Positions 24,868-31,872 of a stretch of DNA of 64,000 nt are shown here, piece by piece. Position 1 is the first letter of the stretch; each line of letters begins with the position of its first letter. The stretch is taken from the NCBI GenBank assembly GCA_016715625.1, contig JADJZU010000007.1, positions 62,001-126,000 of the forward strand, read 5' to 3'. The stretch is from Bacteroidota bacterium (GTDB lineage Bacteria; Bacteroidota; Bacteroidia; Chitinophagales; LD1). A program made the position numbers and the translations under genes. The notes below the pieces were generated by a model, which saw only the letters and a program-made list of their open reading frames with translations, was not told the origin of the DNA and did no database searches.

Positions 24868-26424
24868 TCAAATGAACGCGAAGTGGCTCTCCCGGCTTTG
24901 CAGGTAATTCTTGATAGCGCGTAACTCGTTGTATTTGGGAACATCTGCATCCAGTTTAGCGGAAATTTTACGGATGTCTTGATACAGCTTTTGAGGAGCA
25001 CTAGACAGTTCTTCCGATTTGTCGAGTGCATCTACTGCCTCCGCAATTGCCAACATATGAACGCTCATAACCTCAAAGCTGTTTTCAATTACTTTGGCCG
25101 TCATTAGCGCAGCGTTACTTCCCATGCTTACGATGTCTTGATTGTCGTTATTGCTCGGAATGCTATGCACATATACTGGATTGCTCAGCGATTTGTTTTC
25201 TGCTACAGTTGACGTGGCCGTGTATTGAATGCCTTGAATGCCAAAATTAAGACCGATCGTTCCTGTGTTGATAAATGGAGGAAGTTTCAGGTTTAGTTTG
25301 TCGTTCAGAAGGTAGTTCAACTGTCGTTCTGCCAGCATTGATAGTTTAGTGATGGCTATCTTCAATTTGTCCATTTCGAGCGCCACGTAGTCGCCATGGA
25401 AATTCCCACCATGAAAAATATTTTGTGCTTCCTCATCTACCACCGGGTTGTCGCTCACAGAGTTCAATTCGTCCATCAAAATTTTCTCGGTGTGTGCGAT
25501 GGTGTCATAAACCGGTCCAAGAATTTGAGGCATGCAACGAAGTGAATAGTACTCCTGCACTTTTTCTTTAAAGTGAGTTTCGTCTGTGCTCTTGTAAAGG
25601 TATTCCTGGCGGTTTCGCATCAATTTGGACCCCGCTACAATGTTTCGCATAATGGCGGCCACTTTATTTTGTCCTTCGTGCAGCTTTACTTGGTTTAGCT
25701 CTGCTGAAATATGATCGTCAAACGCACCAAACAATTCGTTGATGGTAACGGAGGATAGCATGCTAAAACTCAGAAGTTTTTTTGCGTAAATCAGATTGAC
25801 CAGCCCAATACCTGTCATGCAAGAAGTGCCATTCATGAGGGCTAGGCCCTCCCGAAGCCTTATGGCGAAAGGGGTCAATTTATGTTTCTTCAGAATTTTA
25901 TCGGCCGGGTAAATTTTTCCATCCTGCATAATCTCTCCTTCGCCTATGATCGCTAAGGCCATGTGTGCCAACTGAACCAAATCGCCACTGGCACCTACGC
26001 CTCCATGCTCATATATAACCGGACTTAACCCCTTGTTTAACATATCCTTAATAAGAACCAATAAATCGGGGTGAACTCCGCTTTTACACTGCGCCAGTGT
26101 GTTTAACCGGTCCAGCAGCATGGCCCTGGAGAATATCTCATCAATTGGTTTGCCGCTTCCACTGGCATGCGACTTAATGAGGTTGTATTGCAAAGCTAAA
26201 CGGTCGGCATACGGTATTCGGTATTGTGCCATGGGTCCAAAGCCAGTATGTATACCATAAATGACTTTGTCTTTCGAAAACTCACGAAGGAAGTTAAAGT
26301 TGTTTTCTGCTCGTTTAATTAAGGTATCAGTAAGAGACACCTCGGCCTTATCGTATAATATGCTGATTACATCTTTCAGATCCAATTTTTCTTCTCCTAC
26401 GGCAATCATCTTTGTAAAATTCAA
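24868..26424 (-). CDS. Aromatic amino acid ammonia-lyase (HAL/TAL family), probably tyrosine ammonia-lyase
   Basis: The 518-residue protein contains the Ala-Ser-Gly (145-147) that forms the MIO cofactor, in EHGGVGASGDLVQLAH, plus the family block YGIHTGFGPMAQYRI and the substrate-pocket stretch LQYNLIKSHASGSGKP (S85-H86). These blocks resemble, from memory, the Flavobacterium TAL linked to flexirubin. Tyrosine would yield p-coumarate (histidine would yield urocanate), and p-coumarate is the expected starter of flexirubin-type aryl polyenes. No hut genes are nearby, which argues against a catabolic histidase. It is the first gene of the right half of the pigment operon; promoter signals should lie in 26425-26660. 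Confidence 0.88.
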   Translation of the reverse strand: MNFTKMIAVGEEKLDLKDVISILYDKAEVSLTDTLIKRAENNFNFLREFSKDKVIYGIHTGFGPMAQYRIPYADRLALQYNLIKSHASGSGKPIDEIFSRAMLLDRLNTLAQCKSGVHPDLLVLIKDMLNKGLSPVIYEHGGVGASGDLVQLAHMALAIIGEGEIMQDGKIYPADKILKKHKLTPFAIRLREGLALMNGTSCMTGIGLVNLIYAKKLLSFSMLSSVTINELFGAFDDHISAELNQVKLHEGQNKVAAIMRNIVAGSKLMRNRQEYLYKSTDETHFKEKVQEYYSLRCMPQILGPVYDTIAHTEKILMDELNSVSDNPVVDEEAQNIFHGGNFHGDYVALEMDKLKIAITKLSMLAERQLNYLLNDKLNLKLPPFINTGTIGLNFGIQGIQYTATSTVAENKSLSNPVYVHSIPSNNDNQDIVSMGSNAALMTAKVIENSFEVMSVHMLAIAEAVDALDKSEELSSAPQKLYQDIRKISAKLDADVPKYNELRAIKNYLQSRESHFAFI

Positions 26425-26732
26425 ATCATGTTAAATAATATGGCGAAGAAATAGTTATTTTTTAGTGAAACAAGAAGTTTAATATGCCTAATCCAATGAA
26501 ATCTTACCTCACTCAACAAGGCGATATTCGAAAAAGGTTGCATTATCCTTTCTATTACAGCGGTCATTTTTGGGCTTAATACCCGTAACAAAATGGTAGT
26601 TTCAAAACCTGTTTGAGAGCAGGGGAGTAAGAAAACGGAGTTTTTGGGCAGAAGAAAAAAATGTTAATACAGATTAACATTCAAAAACTTGGCACGACTT
26701 TCCTATACTTGCAAACACAAAAACAAATTAAC
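26425..26732. other. Divergent intergenic region between the ammonia-lyase and an exported protein
   Basis: This 308-base AT-rich region must hold the promoter of the ~16-kb pigment operon on the minus strand and the promoter of the gene at 26733. On the plus strand TATACTTG (26704-26711) is one base from the -7 consensus. A perfect 8-bp inverted repeat lies at 26661-26680. I see no convincing -7 box on the minus strand; no RNA gene or ORF is supported here. Confidence 0.5.
26661..26680. promoter_or_regulatory. Perfect inverted repeat, candidate operator (ATGTTAAT-N4-ATTAACAT)
   Basis: Two perfect 8-base arms are separated by ACAG. It lies between the divergent pigment operon and the gene at 26733, just upstream of that gene's -7-like element. 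The symmetry and short spacer suit a dimeric regulator; no local regulator gene is an obvious partner. Confidence 0.4.
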
Positions 26733-27296
26733 ATGAAAAAAGCAAGCTTACTCCTCGTTGCGGTGATGTTGTCCGCAGGCGCTATGTTCGCCCAACAACA
26801 AATTCCTGATTTCAAAAACGTTCCAATGCTCATCAAAGCGGATGGCTCTTTGGGCAAACTCGAAAAACCAACTATCGAGGTTAAATCCAAAACCAAAGGT
26901 TTTAGCTACGGTGCCAGCGTAGTTACGTTCTTAAACATTTTGGGTGGTCACTCTCCTATTAAAATTGATGCAAGTGCAGCGAACTTCATCATCAAAATGC
27001 CGGATGCTGATACCGATCCAGAAGGTTACCTGTATATTTCAAAAGTTATTGTAGCTAAAGACACTCGTGAGTTGGAATTGGCTCAGTCTGCTGCTGCAAT
27101 GGCTGCCGCTTTTGGTGGTAAAGGTAAATCTGTTCAGAGAGATGATATCAAACCTGAATTCACTAAAGTAGAACCAGGTGTATACAAATTTATCCCTTCT
27201 ACTCCGCTGGTTGATGGAACAGAATATGCTATCGTACTTCCTGGTAATGTAGCTTATTGCTTCTCCACAACAGGCGAAGCGAAAGGTAAAAAATAA
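26733..27296 (+). CDS. Exported protein of unknown function
   Basis: The 187-residue product has a clear signal peptide (MKKASLLLVAVMLSAGAMFA, cleavage before QQQ). The mature part is about 165 residues, mostly beta strands, with a charged centre GGKGKSVQRDDIKPEF and an end TPLVDGTEYAIVLPGN followed by a Lys-rich tail. I do not recognise the family. ATG at 26733 is chosen over an upstream ATG at 26661, because the signal peptide starts there and the upstream ATG lies inside a palindrome. It ends in a strong terminator (27313). Confidence 0.75.
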   Translation: MKKASLLLVAVMLSAGAMFAQQQIPDFKNVPMLIKADGSLGKLEKPTIEVKSKTKGFSYGASVVTFLNILGGHSPIKIDASAANFIIKMPDADTDPEGYLYISKVIVAKDTRELELAQSAAAMAAAFGGKGKSVQRDDIKPEFTKVEPGVYKFIPSTPLVDGTEYAIVLPGNVAYCFSTTGEAKGKK

Positions 27297-27312
27297 ATAA
27301 ACCTTTGTCTTC

Positions 27313-27346
27313 AAAAAAAAGCCACTCTACTCAGAGTGGCTTTTTT
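27313..27346 (+). terminator. Rho-independent terminator
   Basis: An 8-bp perfect stem (gccactct / agagtggc) with loop actc is flanked by eight A and six T, so it can work on both strands. It lies 17 bases after the stop at 27296. Confidence 0.85.
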
Positions 27347-27374
27347 ATTGATATTCACTCATTAAAAAAATAAA

Positions 27375-27566
27375 ATGAGATACACGATAATAATTTGCCT
27401 ATTCGCTGTGCTTTCTTGCAATAATACTGAAAATGGGACTCCAAACATGGCCCAAAATGCGGATTCGTCCAGTGTCAATACTGCTAGTTCATCGGATACG
27501 TTAAGTCAGGAGTCTGAAGAAGATTTGGAGGAAGTGGTAGATGTGCTAAAAACGGTAAAGCCATAA
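27375..27566 (+). CDS. Small lipoprotein of unknown function
   Basis: The 63-residue product has a lipobox (FAVLSC, Cys at residue 15) after a hydrophobic stretch, then a Ser/Asn/Glu-rich acidic tail (SQESEEDLEEVVDVL). It should be lipidated and probably faces the periplasm or surface. No family is recognised. It ends before a bidirectional terminator. Confidence 0.65.
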   Translation: MRYTIIICLFAVLSCNNTENGTPNMAQNADSSSVNTASSSDTLSQESEEDLEEVVDVLKTVKP

Positions 27567-27582
27567 CCTTACAAAACCGAAT

Positions 27583-27613
27583 AAAAAAGCCGCAACTAAG
27601 TTGCGGCTTTTTT
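27583..27613. terminator. Bidirectional terminator between convergent genes
   Basis: A 7-bp stem (gccgcaa / ttgcggc) is flanked by six A and six T. It lies between the lipoprotein gene (ends 27566, plus strand) and the minus-strand gene ending at 27631, and can serve both. Confidence 0.82.
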
Positions 27614-27630
27614 ATTATAAGACTTATTTA

Positions 27631-27960
27631 CTACTTCTTTTTACGAAGGTTATAATAGAACAAAGAGGCAGCTGGTAATCCACTAGCATTCAGGCCACCT
27701 ACTACTTCCCATCCTTCACTCTGTAGTTTATTTACTTGCTTGATAAGTGGGTTCATGTTCGTACCCCAGGGTTTATTGCCTAGTTCTTCGCGCTCAATAT
27801 CTAACTGTTCAAATTTTTCCCCATTCAGCGAAGTATATACATGGCATTTCGGGGTGTCGTAGAAATAACCTACTACAGCAATGTCATATTTTTCCTGCGC
27901 GCTTAGGCCGGTGCTCAGCAGAGCAAAAAATGCAACTAAAAAAAAGGATTGAATTTTCAT
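27631..27960 (-). CDS. Small exported protein, DUF4177-like
   Basis: The 109-residue product has a signal peptide (ending GLSAQ). The mature part contains QVNKLQSEGWEVVGG and ends FYYNLRKKK, which resembles small DUF4177-type proteins (LNxxGxEGWEVV ... YxLKR). Function is unknown. It probably forms a two-gene unit with the exported protein upstream at 27982-28416, 21 bases away. Confidence 0.6.
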   Translation of the reverse strand: MKIQSFFLVAFFALLSTGLSAQEKYDIAVVGYFYDTPKCHVYTSLNGEKFEQLDIEREELGNKPWGTNMNPLIKQVNKLQSEGWEVVGGLNASGLPAASLFYYNLRKKK

Positions 27961-27981
27961 GTATTTGATGTTTTTGTTTGG

Positions 27982-28416
27982 TTAGAATTTGCCACCACCT
28001 TTCTTAATCTTCACTTCGGCAATGGTGAAACAGTTTTTCGTAGTATTTTTCGGAAGCAAAGCGCCCTTGCCGTTCAGGTTTTGCGCTGCAGTTGTAAATT
28101 TCCAGCAGTCCATCAATTTTAATGGCGTTCCATCTACAGCCGGAACGTCTGCCAGGTCTACGCGTAATTCTCTTTTACCGGATATGGTAACTGTGGCATG
28201 AACCAGCGTGTTCTTAGCTACTACCACAAGCCCATCTACTTTTACATCCTCGGCCACTACAAATCTGGCCGGGGTGCCTACACTGTTTTTACCCTCTTTC
28301 ACATCTTCTGTCAAAATCATAGAGATAGGGGTGCGCTCCGGAATCGTAAACATGTCAGATTGTGCAAACCCGGTTTTTGCTAAAGCAAAAAATAAAATAG
28401 AGATGGTTTTTTTCAT
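27982..28416 (-). CDS. Exported protein of unknown function
   Basis: The 144-residue product begins with a signal peptide (MKKTISILFFALAKTGFAQ). The mature part has IPERTPISMILTEDVKEGKNSVGTP-like beta-rich text and a Lys/Gly-rich end. Short segments recall the beta-barrel pieces found in TrbI/VirB10-like or type-II-secretion-like proteins, but the match is too weak to name. ATG at 28416 is preferred to 28446 because the signal peptide starts there. Confidence 0.6.
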   Translation of the reverse strand: MKKTISILFFALAKTGFAQSDMFTIPERTPISMILTEDVKEGKNSVGTPARFVVAEDVKVDGLVVVAKNTLVHATVTISGKRELRVDLADVPAVDGTPLKLMDCWKFTTAAQNLNGKGALLPKNTTKNCFTIAEVKIKKGGGKF

Positions 28417-28578
28417 AAAAAACTGATTTGGTTGAGTTTCGGTCAAAAATATAAATAGGAACGTATTCTAAACGCGTTAGCGCATTAAAAGTTCACAATT
28501 AACATACCAGCCGCTGACTACTCAGATAAACCTGCTTCTATCCGAAAATTGCGCCTTTTAAACCTCGCACAATAATCA

Positions 28579-28609
28579 TTTTGAAAATTGACTTCCATGT
28601 TTACTTTCG
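28579..28609 (+). promoter_or_regulatory. Candidate promoter for atpD-atpC (TTTTG-N18-TACTTTCG)
   Basis: TTTTG (28579-28583) and TACTTTCG (28602-28609) match the Bacteroidota -33/-7 pattern with normal spacing and one mismatch in the -7 box. They lie about 125 bases before the AtpD start, which leaves a long 5' leader. The rest of the 316-base gap (28417-28732) shows nothing else that I can name. Confidence 0.45.
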
Positions 28610-28732
28610 CACCGCCTTTAAAAAGAGGTCAGCGGTAGATTGAATACGCGGAGCCAGCGATTTTTTTCGCAGATAACGCATAAAACTTATCGTTGAAATA
28701 GTATCTCAAAGCAACAACAAACAAAAATCTCC

Positions 28733-30250
28733 ATGGCAAACGTTGGAAAAATCAAACAAATTATCGGTCCGGTAGTAGACGTAAGTTTTGAAGCCGAAGG
28801 CTCGGTGCTTCCTCTTATTATGAACGCCCTAGAGGTGAAACGCGATGATGGTCAAACAATCATCCTGGAAGTGCAGCAGCACTTGGGAGAAGACGCAGTG
28901 CGCACGGTGGCCATGGACTCTACTGATGGTCTGAGAAGAGGATTGAATGTAACTGATTTGGGCGCGCCTATCACGATGCCTGTTGGCGAAGCGATTAAAG
29001 GTCGTTTGTTTAACGTAACCGGAGATGCCATTGATGGAATCAATATTCCGGTGAGCAAAGCAGGCGGTTATCCTATTCACCGTATGCCCCCGGCATATGA
29101 AGATTTGGCTACCGATGCAGAGGTACTTTTCACTGGTATCAAAGTTATCGACCTGATTGAGCCTTATGCCAAGGGAGGTAAAATTGGTTTGTTCGGTGGT
29201 GCAGGAGTAGGCAAAACCGTATTGATCATGGAATTGATCAACAACATTGCAAAACGTTACTCCGGTTTGTCGGTGTTTGCAGGGGTGGGTGAAAGAACGC
29301 GCGAAGGAAATGACTTGCTTCGTGAGATGATAGAGTCAAATGTAATTAAGTATGGTGACGACTTTAAACATAGCATGGAAAAGGGTGGATGGGATTTAGC
29401 TAAAGTGGATGGAAAAGCACTTTCTGAATCGCAGGCTACCTTGGTGTTCGGGCAGATGAACGAACCACCGGGATCACGTGCACGTGTGGCCCTTTCCGGC
29501 CTCACTATAGCAGAGTATTTCCGTGATGGAGATAAGAATGATGCTAAAGGCGGTCGTGATATTCTTTTCTTCGTAGATAATATCTTCCGTTTCACGCAGG
29601 CAGGTTCTGAAGTATCCGCTCTCTTGGGCCGTATGCCTTCAGCTGTGGGTTACCAAGCAACATTGGCTACTGAAATGGGTATTATGCAAGAGCGTATTAC
29701 CTCTACCAAAAGAGGTTCCATCACCTCTGTGCAGGCGGTTTACGTTCCTGCTGATGACTTGACTGACCCGGCTCCGGCTACCACCTTTGCTCACTTGGAT
29801 GCCACCACTGTATTGAGTCGTCAGATTGCCGCTTTGGGTATCTATCCTGCTGTGGATCCGCTGGATTCTACTTCTCGTATTTTGAGTGAAGCTGTATTGG
29901 GTGCCGATCACTACCGTTGTGCTATGCGGGTGAAAGAGTTGTTGCAACGCTACAAGGAATTGCAGGATATCATTGCCATTCTTGGAATGGATGAATTGAG
30001 CGAAGAGGACAAGCAAGTGGTTCACCGTGCAAGACGTGTGCAGCGTTTCCTGTCACAACCATTCCACGTTGCCGAGCAGTTTACCGGTTTGAAAGGGGTG
30101 TTTGTTCCAATAGAAGAAACTATCCGCGGCTTCAATATGATTATGAACGGTGAAGTAGATAAATATCCGGAGGCGGCATTTAACCTGGTAGGTAATATTG
30201 AAGAGGCTATTGCCAAAGGCGAAAAAATGATGGCAGAAGCCGCTCAATAA
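28733..30250 (+). CDS. atpD: F1F0 ATP synthase subunit beta
   Basis: The 505-residue catalytic subunit has the Walker A motif GGAGVGKTV, VGERTREGNDL, LSGLTIAEYFRD, and the Walker B-like ILFFVDNIFRFTQAGSEVSALLGR. It forms the catalytic nucleotide sites of the F1 head on the inner membrane. The length is slightly above the common 460-480 because of an insert around FKHSMEKGGWDL, common in Bacteroidota. It is followed by atpC 67 bases downstream. The other ATP synthase genes are not in the window, so atpDC is a separate unit. Confidence 0.98.
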   Translation: MANVGKIKQIIGPVVDVSFEAEGSVLPLIMNALEVKRDDGQTIILEVQQHLGEDAVRTVAMDSTDGLRRGLNVTDLGAPITMPVGEAIKGRLFNVTGDAIDGINIPVSKAGGYPIHRMPPAYEDLATDAEVLFTGIKVIDLIEPYAKGGKIGLFGGAGVGKTVLIMELINNIAKRYSGLSVFAGVGERTREGNDLLREMIESNVIKYGDDFKHSMEKGGWDLAKVDGKALSESQATLVFGQMNEPPGSRARVALSGLTIAEYFRDGDKNDAKGGRDILFFVDNIFRFTQAGSEVSALLGRMPSAVGYQATLATEMGIMQERITSTKRGSITSVQAVYVPADDLTDPAPATTFAHLDATTVLSRQIAALGIYPAVDPLDSTSRILSEAVLGADHYRCAMRVKELLQRYKELQDIIAILGMDELSEEDKQVVHRARRVQRFLSQPFHVAEQFTGLKGVFVPIEETIRGFNMIMNGEVDKYPEAAFNLVGNIEEAIAKGEKMMAEAAQ

Positions 30251-30317
30251 TTTGTTACGAACAGCTTTTGTTTCAACAGCGCAATTACCTGCTGACCCAA
30301 AAGGATAACTGAAGAAA

Positions 30318-30563
30318 ATGATACTTGAAATATTGACTCCCGAAAAGAAACTCTACAGTGGCGAAGCCACTCTGGTTCAATTGCCTGGTATAGAGGGTTT
30401 GTTTGAACTATTGGATAACCATGCTCCGCTTATCTCCGCTTTAAAAAGTGGAATACTGAAATACAAAACTTCGGAGGGCGAAAAGAAGTTAAACATAACC
30501 GGAGGCTTTGTGGAGTGTTTGAACAATAAAGTAATTGTTTGCGCTGAGGGGGTAGCCGCCTAA
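30318..30563 (+). CDS. atpC: F1F0 ATP synthase subunit epsilon (short form)
   Basis: The 81-residue protein has the N-terminal beta-sandwich of AtpC (LEILTPEKKLYSGEA, PGIEGLFELLDNHAPLISAL, GGFVECLNNKVIVCAE) but lacks the C-terminal helical hairpin found in E. coli. Such short forms are usual in Bacteroidota. It couples rotation of the central stalk to F1. It is in an operon with atpD and ends in the terminator at 30589. Confidence 0.95.
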   Translation: MILEILTPEKKLYSGEATLVQLPGIEGLFELLDNHAPLISALKSGILKYKTSEGEKKLNITGGFVECLNNKVIVCAEGVAA

Positions 30564-30588
30564 CCTATTTCGCTAGTATTTTACAGAA

Positions 30589-30620
30589 AACCTTGCCGAT
30601 TTATAGGCAAGGTTTTTTTT
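30589..30620 (+). terminator. Rho-independent terminator of the atpD-atpC operon
   Basis: A 9-bp stem (aaccttgcc / ggcaaggtt) with an 8-base loop is followed by a run of T. It lies 26 bases after the atpC stop. Confidence 0.85.
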
Positions 30621-30728
30621 ATCCACAATTATCAATCCGACAAATAGAGACTATCCAAAAATTCTATTTTGCACGCCACACACGACTGCAAAAAGCAGTT
30701 CTTATTACGAATAGAGGTAACAGTAAAA

Positions 30729-30863
30729 ATGGACATTTCACCTTACATCAGCAGTTTGCTTTTGGAACACGATTGTGTAATCGTTCCGGGCTTGGGTGGA
30801 TTTGTGCAATTATCGTCCATCCGATATTCATCCCGTTCGCCACACTATTTCTCCACCATCTAA
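30729..30863 (+). CDS. N-terminal fragment of HU-CCDC81/SPOR protein (before frameshift)
   Basis: ATG at 30729 starts MDISPYISSLLLEHDCVIVP followed by GLGGFV, the usual beginning of bacterial CCDC81-like HU domains. The frame then runs into nonsense (QLSSIRYSSRSPHYF) and stops. The natural continuation, NYRPSDIHPVRHTISPP, is in the frame of 30796-31779. The shift lies at about 30806-30812; loss of two bases or gain of one would explain it. Confidence 0.75.
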   Translation: MDISPYISSLLLEHDCVIVPGLGGFVQLSSIRYSSRSPHYFSTI

Positions 30864-31779
30864 GGCTATTTCATTTAATAGAAACTTGCGACAGAATGAT
30901 GGTTTATTGATTCATCATATTGCTACTACGACTTCTGCTACTACAGAGCAAGCAACAGCAATGGTCAGCGATTGGGTAAGTACCGCCTCTGGTTTTTTAA
31001 AGAATAATGAGCAAGTGGTGGTGGCAAGAGTGGGGGTATTGTCGACAGACGTAGAAGGTAATATTCAGTTCTTTCCGGATGAAGGGGTGAATTATTTAAA
31101 AAGTTCTTTTGGCCTAAGAACTATCACCGTGCCCCCGGTGATGCGAGGCAAGGAAATATCGTTCACCGAAAAATTCCGTTCTGAAACAAAACATACGGTC
31201 ACTGCGCGTAAACCATGGCGGGTGGCAGCAGCCATTGCATTACTGGTTATGCTGGGTGTATTAGCTCAATTGATGTATTCGGGCAAACAAATAGCATCGC
31301 TGAATTTGAGTGAATCCGGAGTGTCTAACATGGTCAATTCCATTTTCAAAATTGATGAGCCGGAGATAAACCCGGTAAGCATGGAAGAAACTCCAAATAC
31401 CGCTGAGGCTGAGGAGTTAATTTCTTCTTCGGTGGAAGATTTGAGCATTGCTCCGGAGGAAACTTTGGCCACCAGCGAGCCTGCTGCAGAGCAGGTGGTT
31501 TTACTTCCGCTAAACGAACCAAATCCTGCCGAGCATTTTAATGCCACTGAACCAACATACTATGTAATGATTGGAGCTTATTTGGAAGAGAAAAACATAG
31601 AAGCAGCAAAGCAGCGATTACAGCAAAAGTTCCCTGACTCCGCTATCTTGATAGAAAAAGGGCGCAGACTCACCAAGTTTGGGTACTCTGTTGGTCATAA
31701 TTACCAGGAAGCCGTTCTGCAGCTTCGTATTGCCCAGGAACAGGATGACTCAACCATCTGGCTTCTTCGGAAACGCTAA
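30796..31779 (+). CDS. HU-CCDC81 domain and SPOR domain membrane protein (main part)
   Basis: From about residue 5 this frame continues the HU-CCDC81 domain (IHPVRHTISPPSKAISFNRN, LRQNDGLLIHHI). A membrane helix follows (VAAAIALLVMLGVLAQL), then an acidic, Ser/Glu-rich linker of ~90 residues. The last ~75 residues form a SPOR domain (TYYVMIGAYLEEKNIEAA to the end), which binds denuded peptidoglycan at division sites. Whole length with the N-terminal fragment is about 350 residues. The first few residues after the GTG at 30796 are out of register; the true start is the ATG at 30729. It probably links the nucleoid or cytoplasm to septal peptidoglycan. Confidence 0.85.
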   Translation: MDLCNYRPSDIHPVRHTISPPSKAISFNRNLRQNDGLLIHHIATTTSATTEQATAMVSDWVSTASGFLKNNEQVVVARVGVLSTDVEGNIQFFPDEGVNYLKSSFGLRTITVPPVMRGKEISFTEKFRSETKHTVTARKPWRVAAAIALLVMLGVLAQLMYSGKQIASLNLSESGVSNMVNSIFKIDEPEINPVSMEETPNTAEAEELISSSVEDLSIAPEETLATSEPAAEQVVLLPLNEPNPAEHFNATEPTYYVMIGAYLEEKNIEAAKQRLQQKFPDSAILIEKGRRLTKFGYSVGHNYQEAVLQLRIAQEQDDSTIWLLRKR

Positions 31780-31872
31780 ACAATGCCGACTGAATGTTGT
31801 TTTACAATTGTCTGAATCAGTTTTGGTGTTGTAACAATTATTATACTACTTCGTCATCCCAATTTTTTATCA

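Noticed and set aside
24868..26424. Catabolic histidine ammonia-lyase (hutH)
   Set aside because: No hutU, hutI or hutG lies nearby, and the gene leads a polyene cluster; resemblance to the Flavobacterium TAL fits better.
26689..26705. Sigma-54 promoter TTGGCACG before the gene at 26733
   Set aside because: The -24 part fits well, but the expected TTGC at -12 reads TTCC, losing the near-invariant G. The TATACTTG box nearby is a better promoter element.
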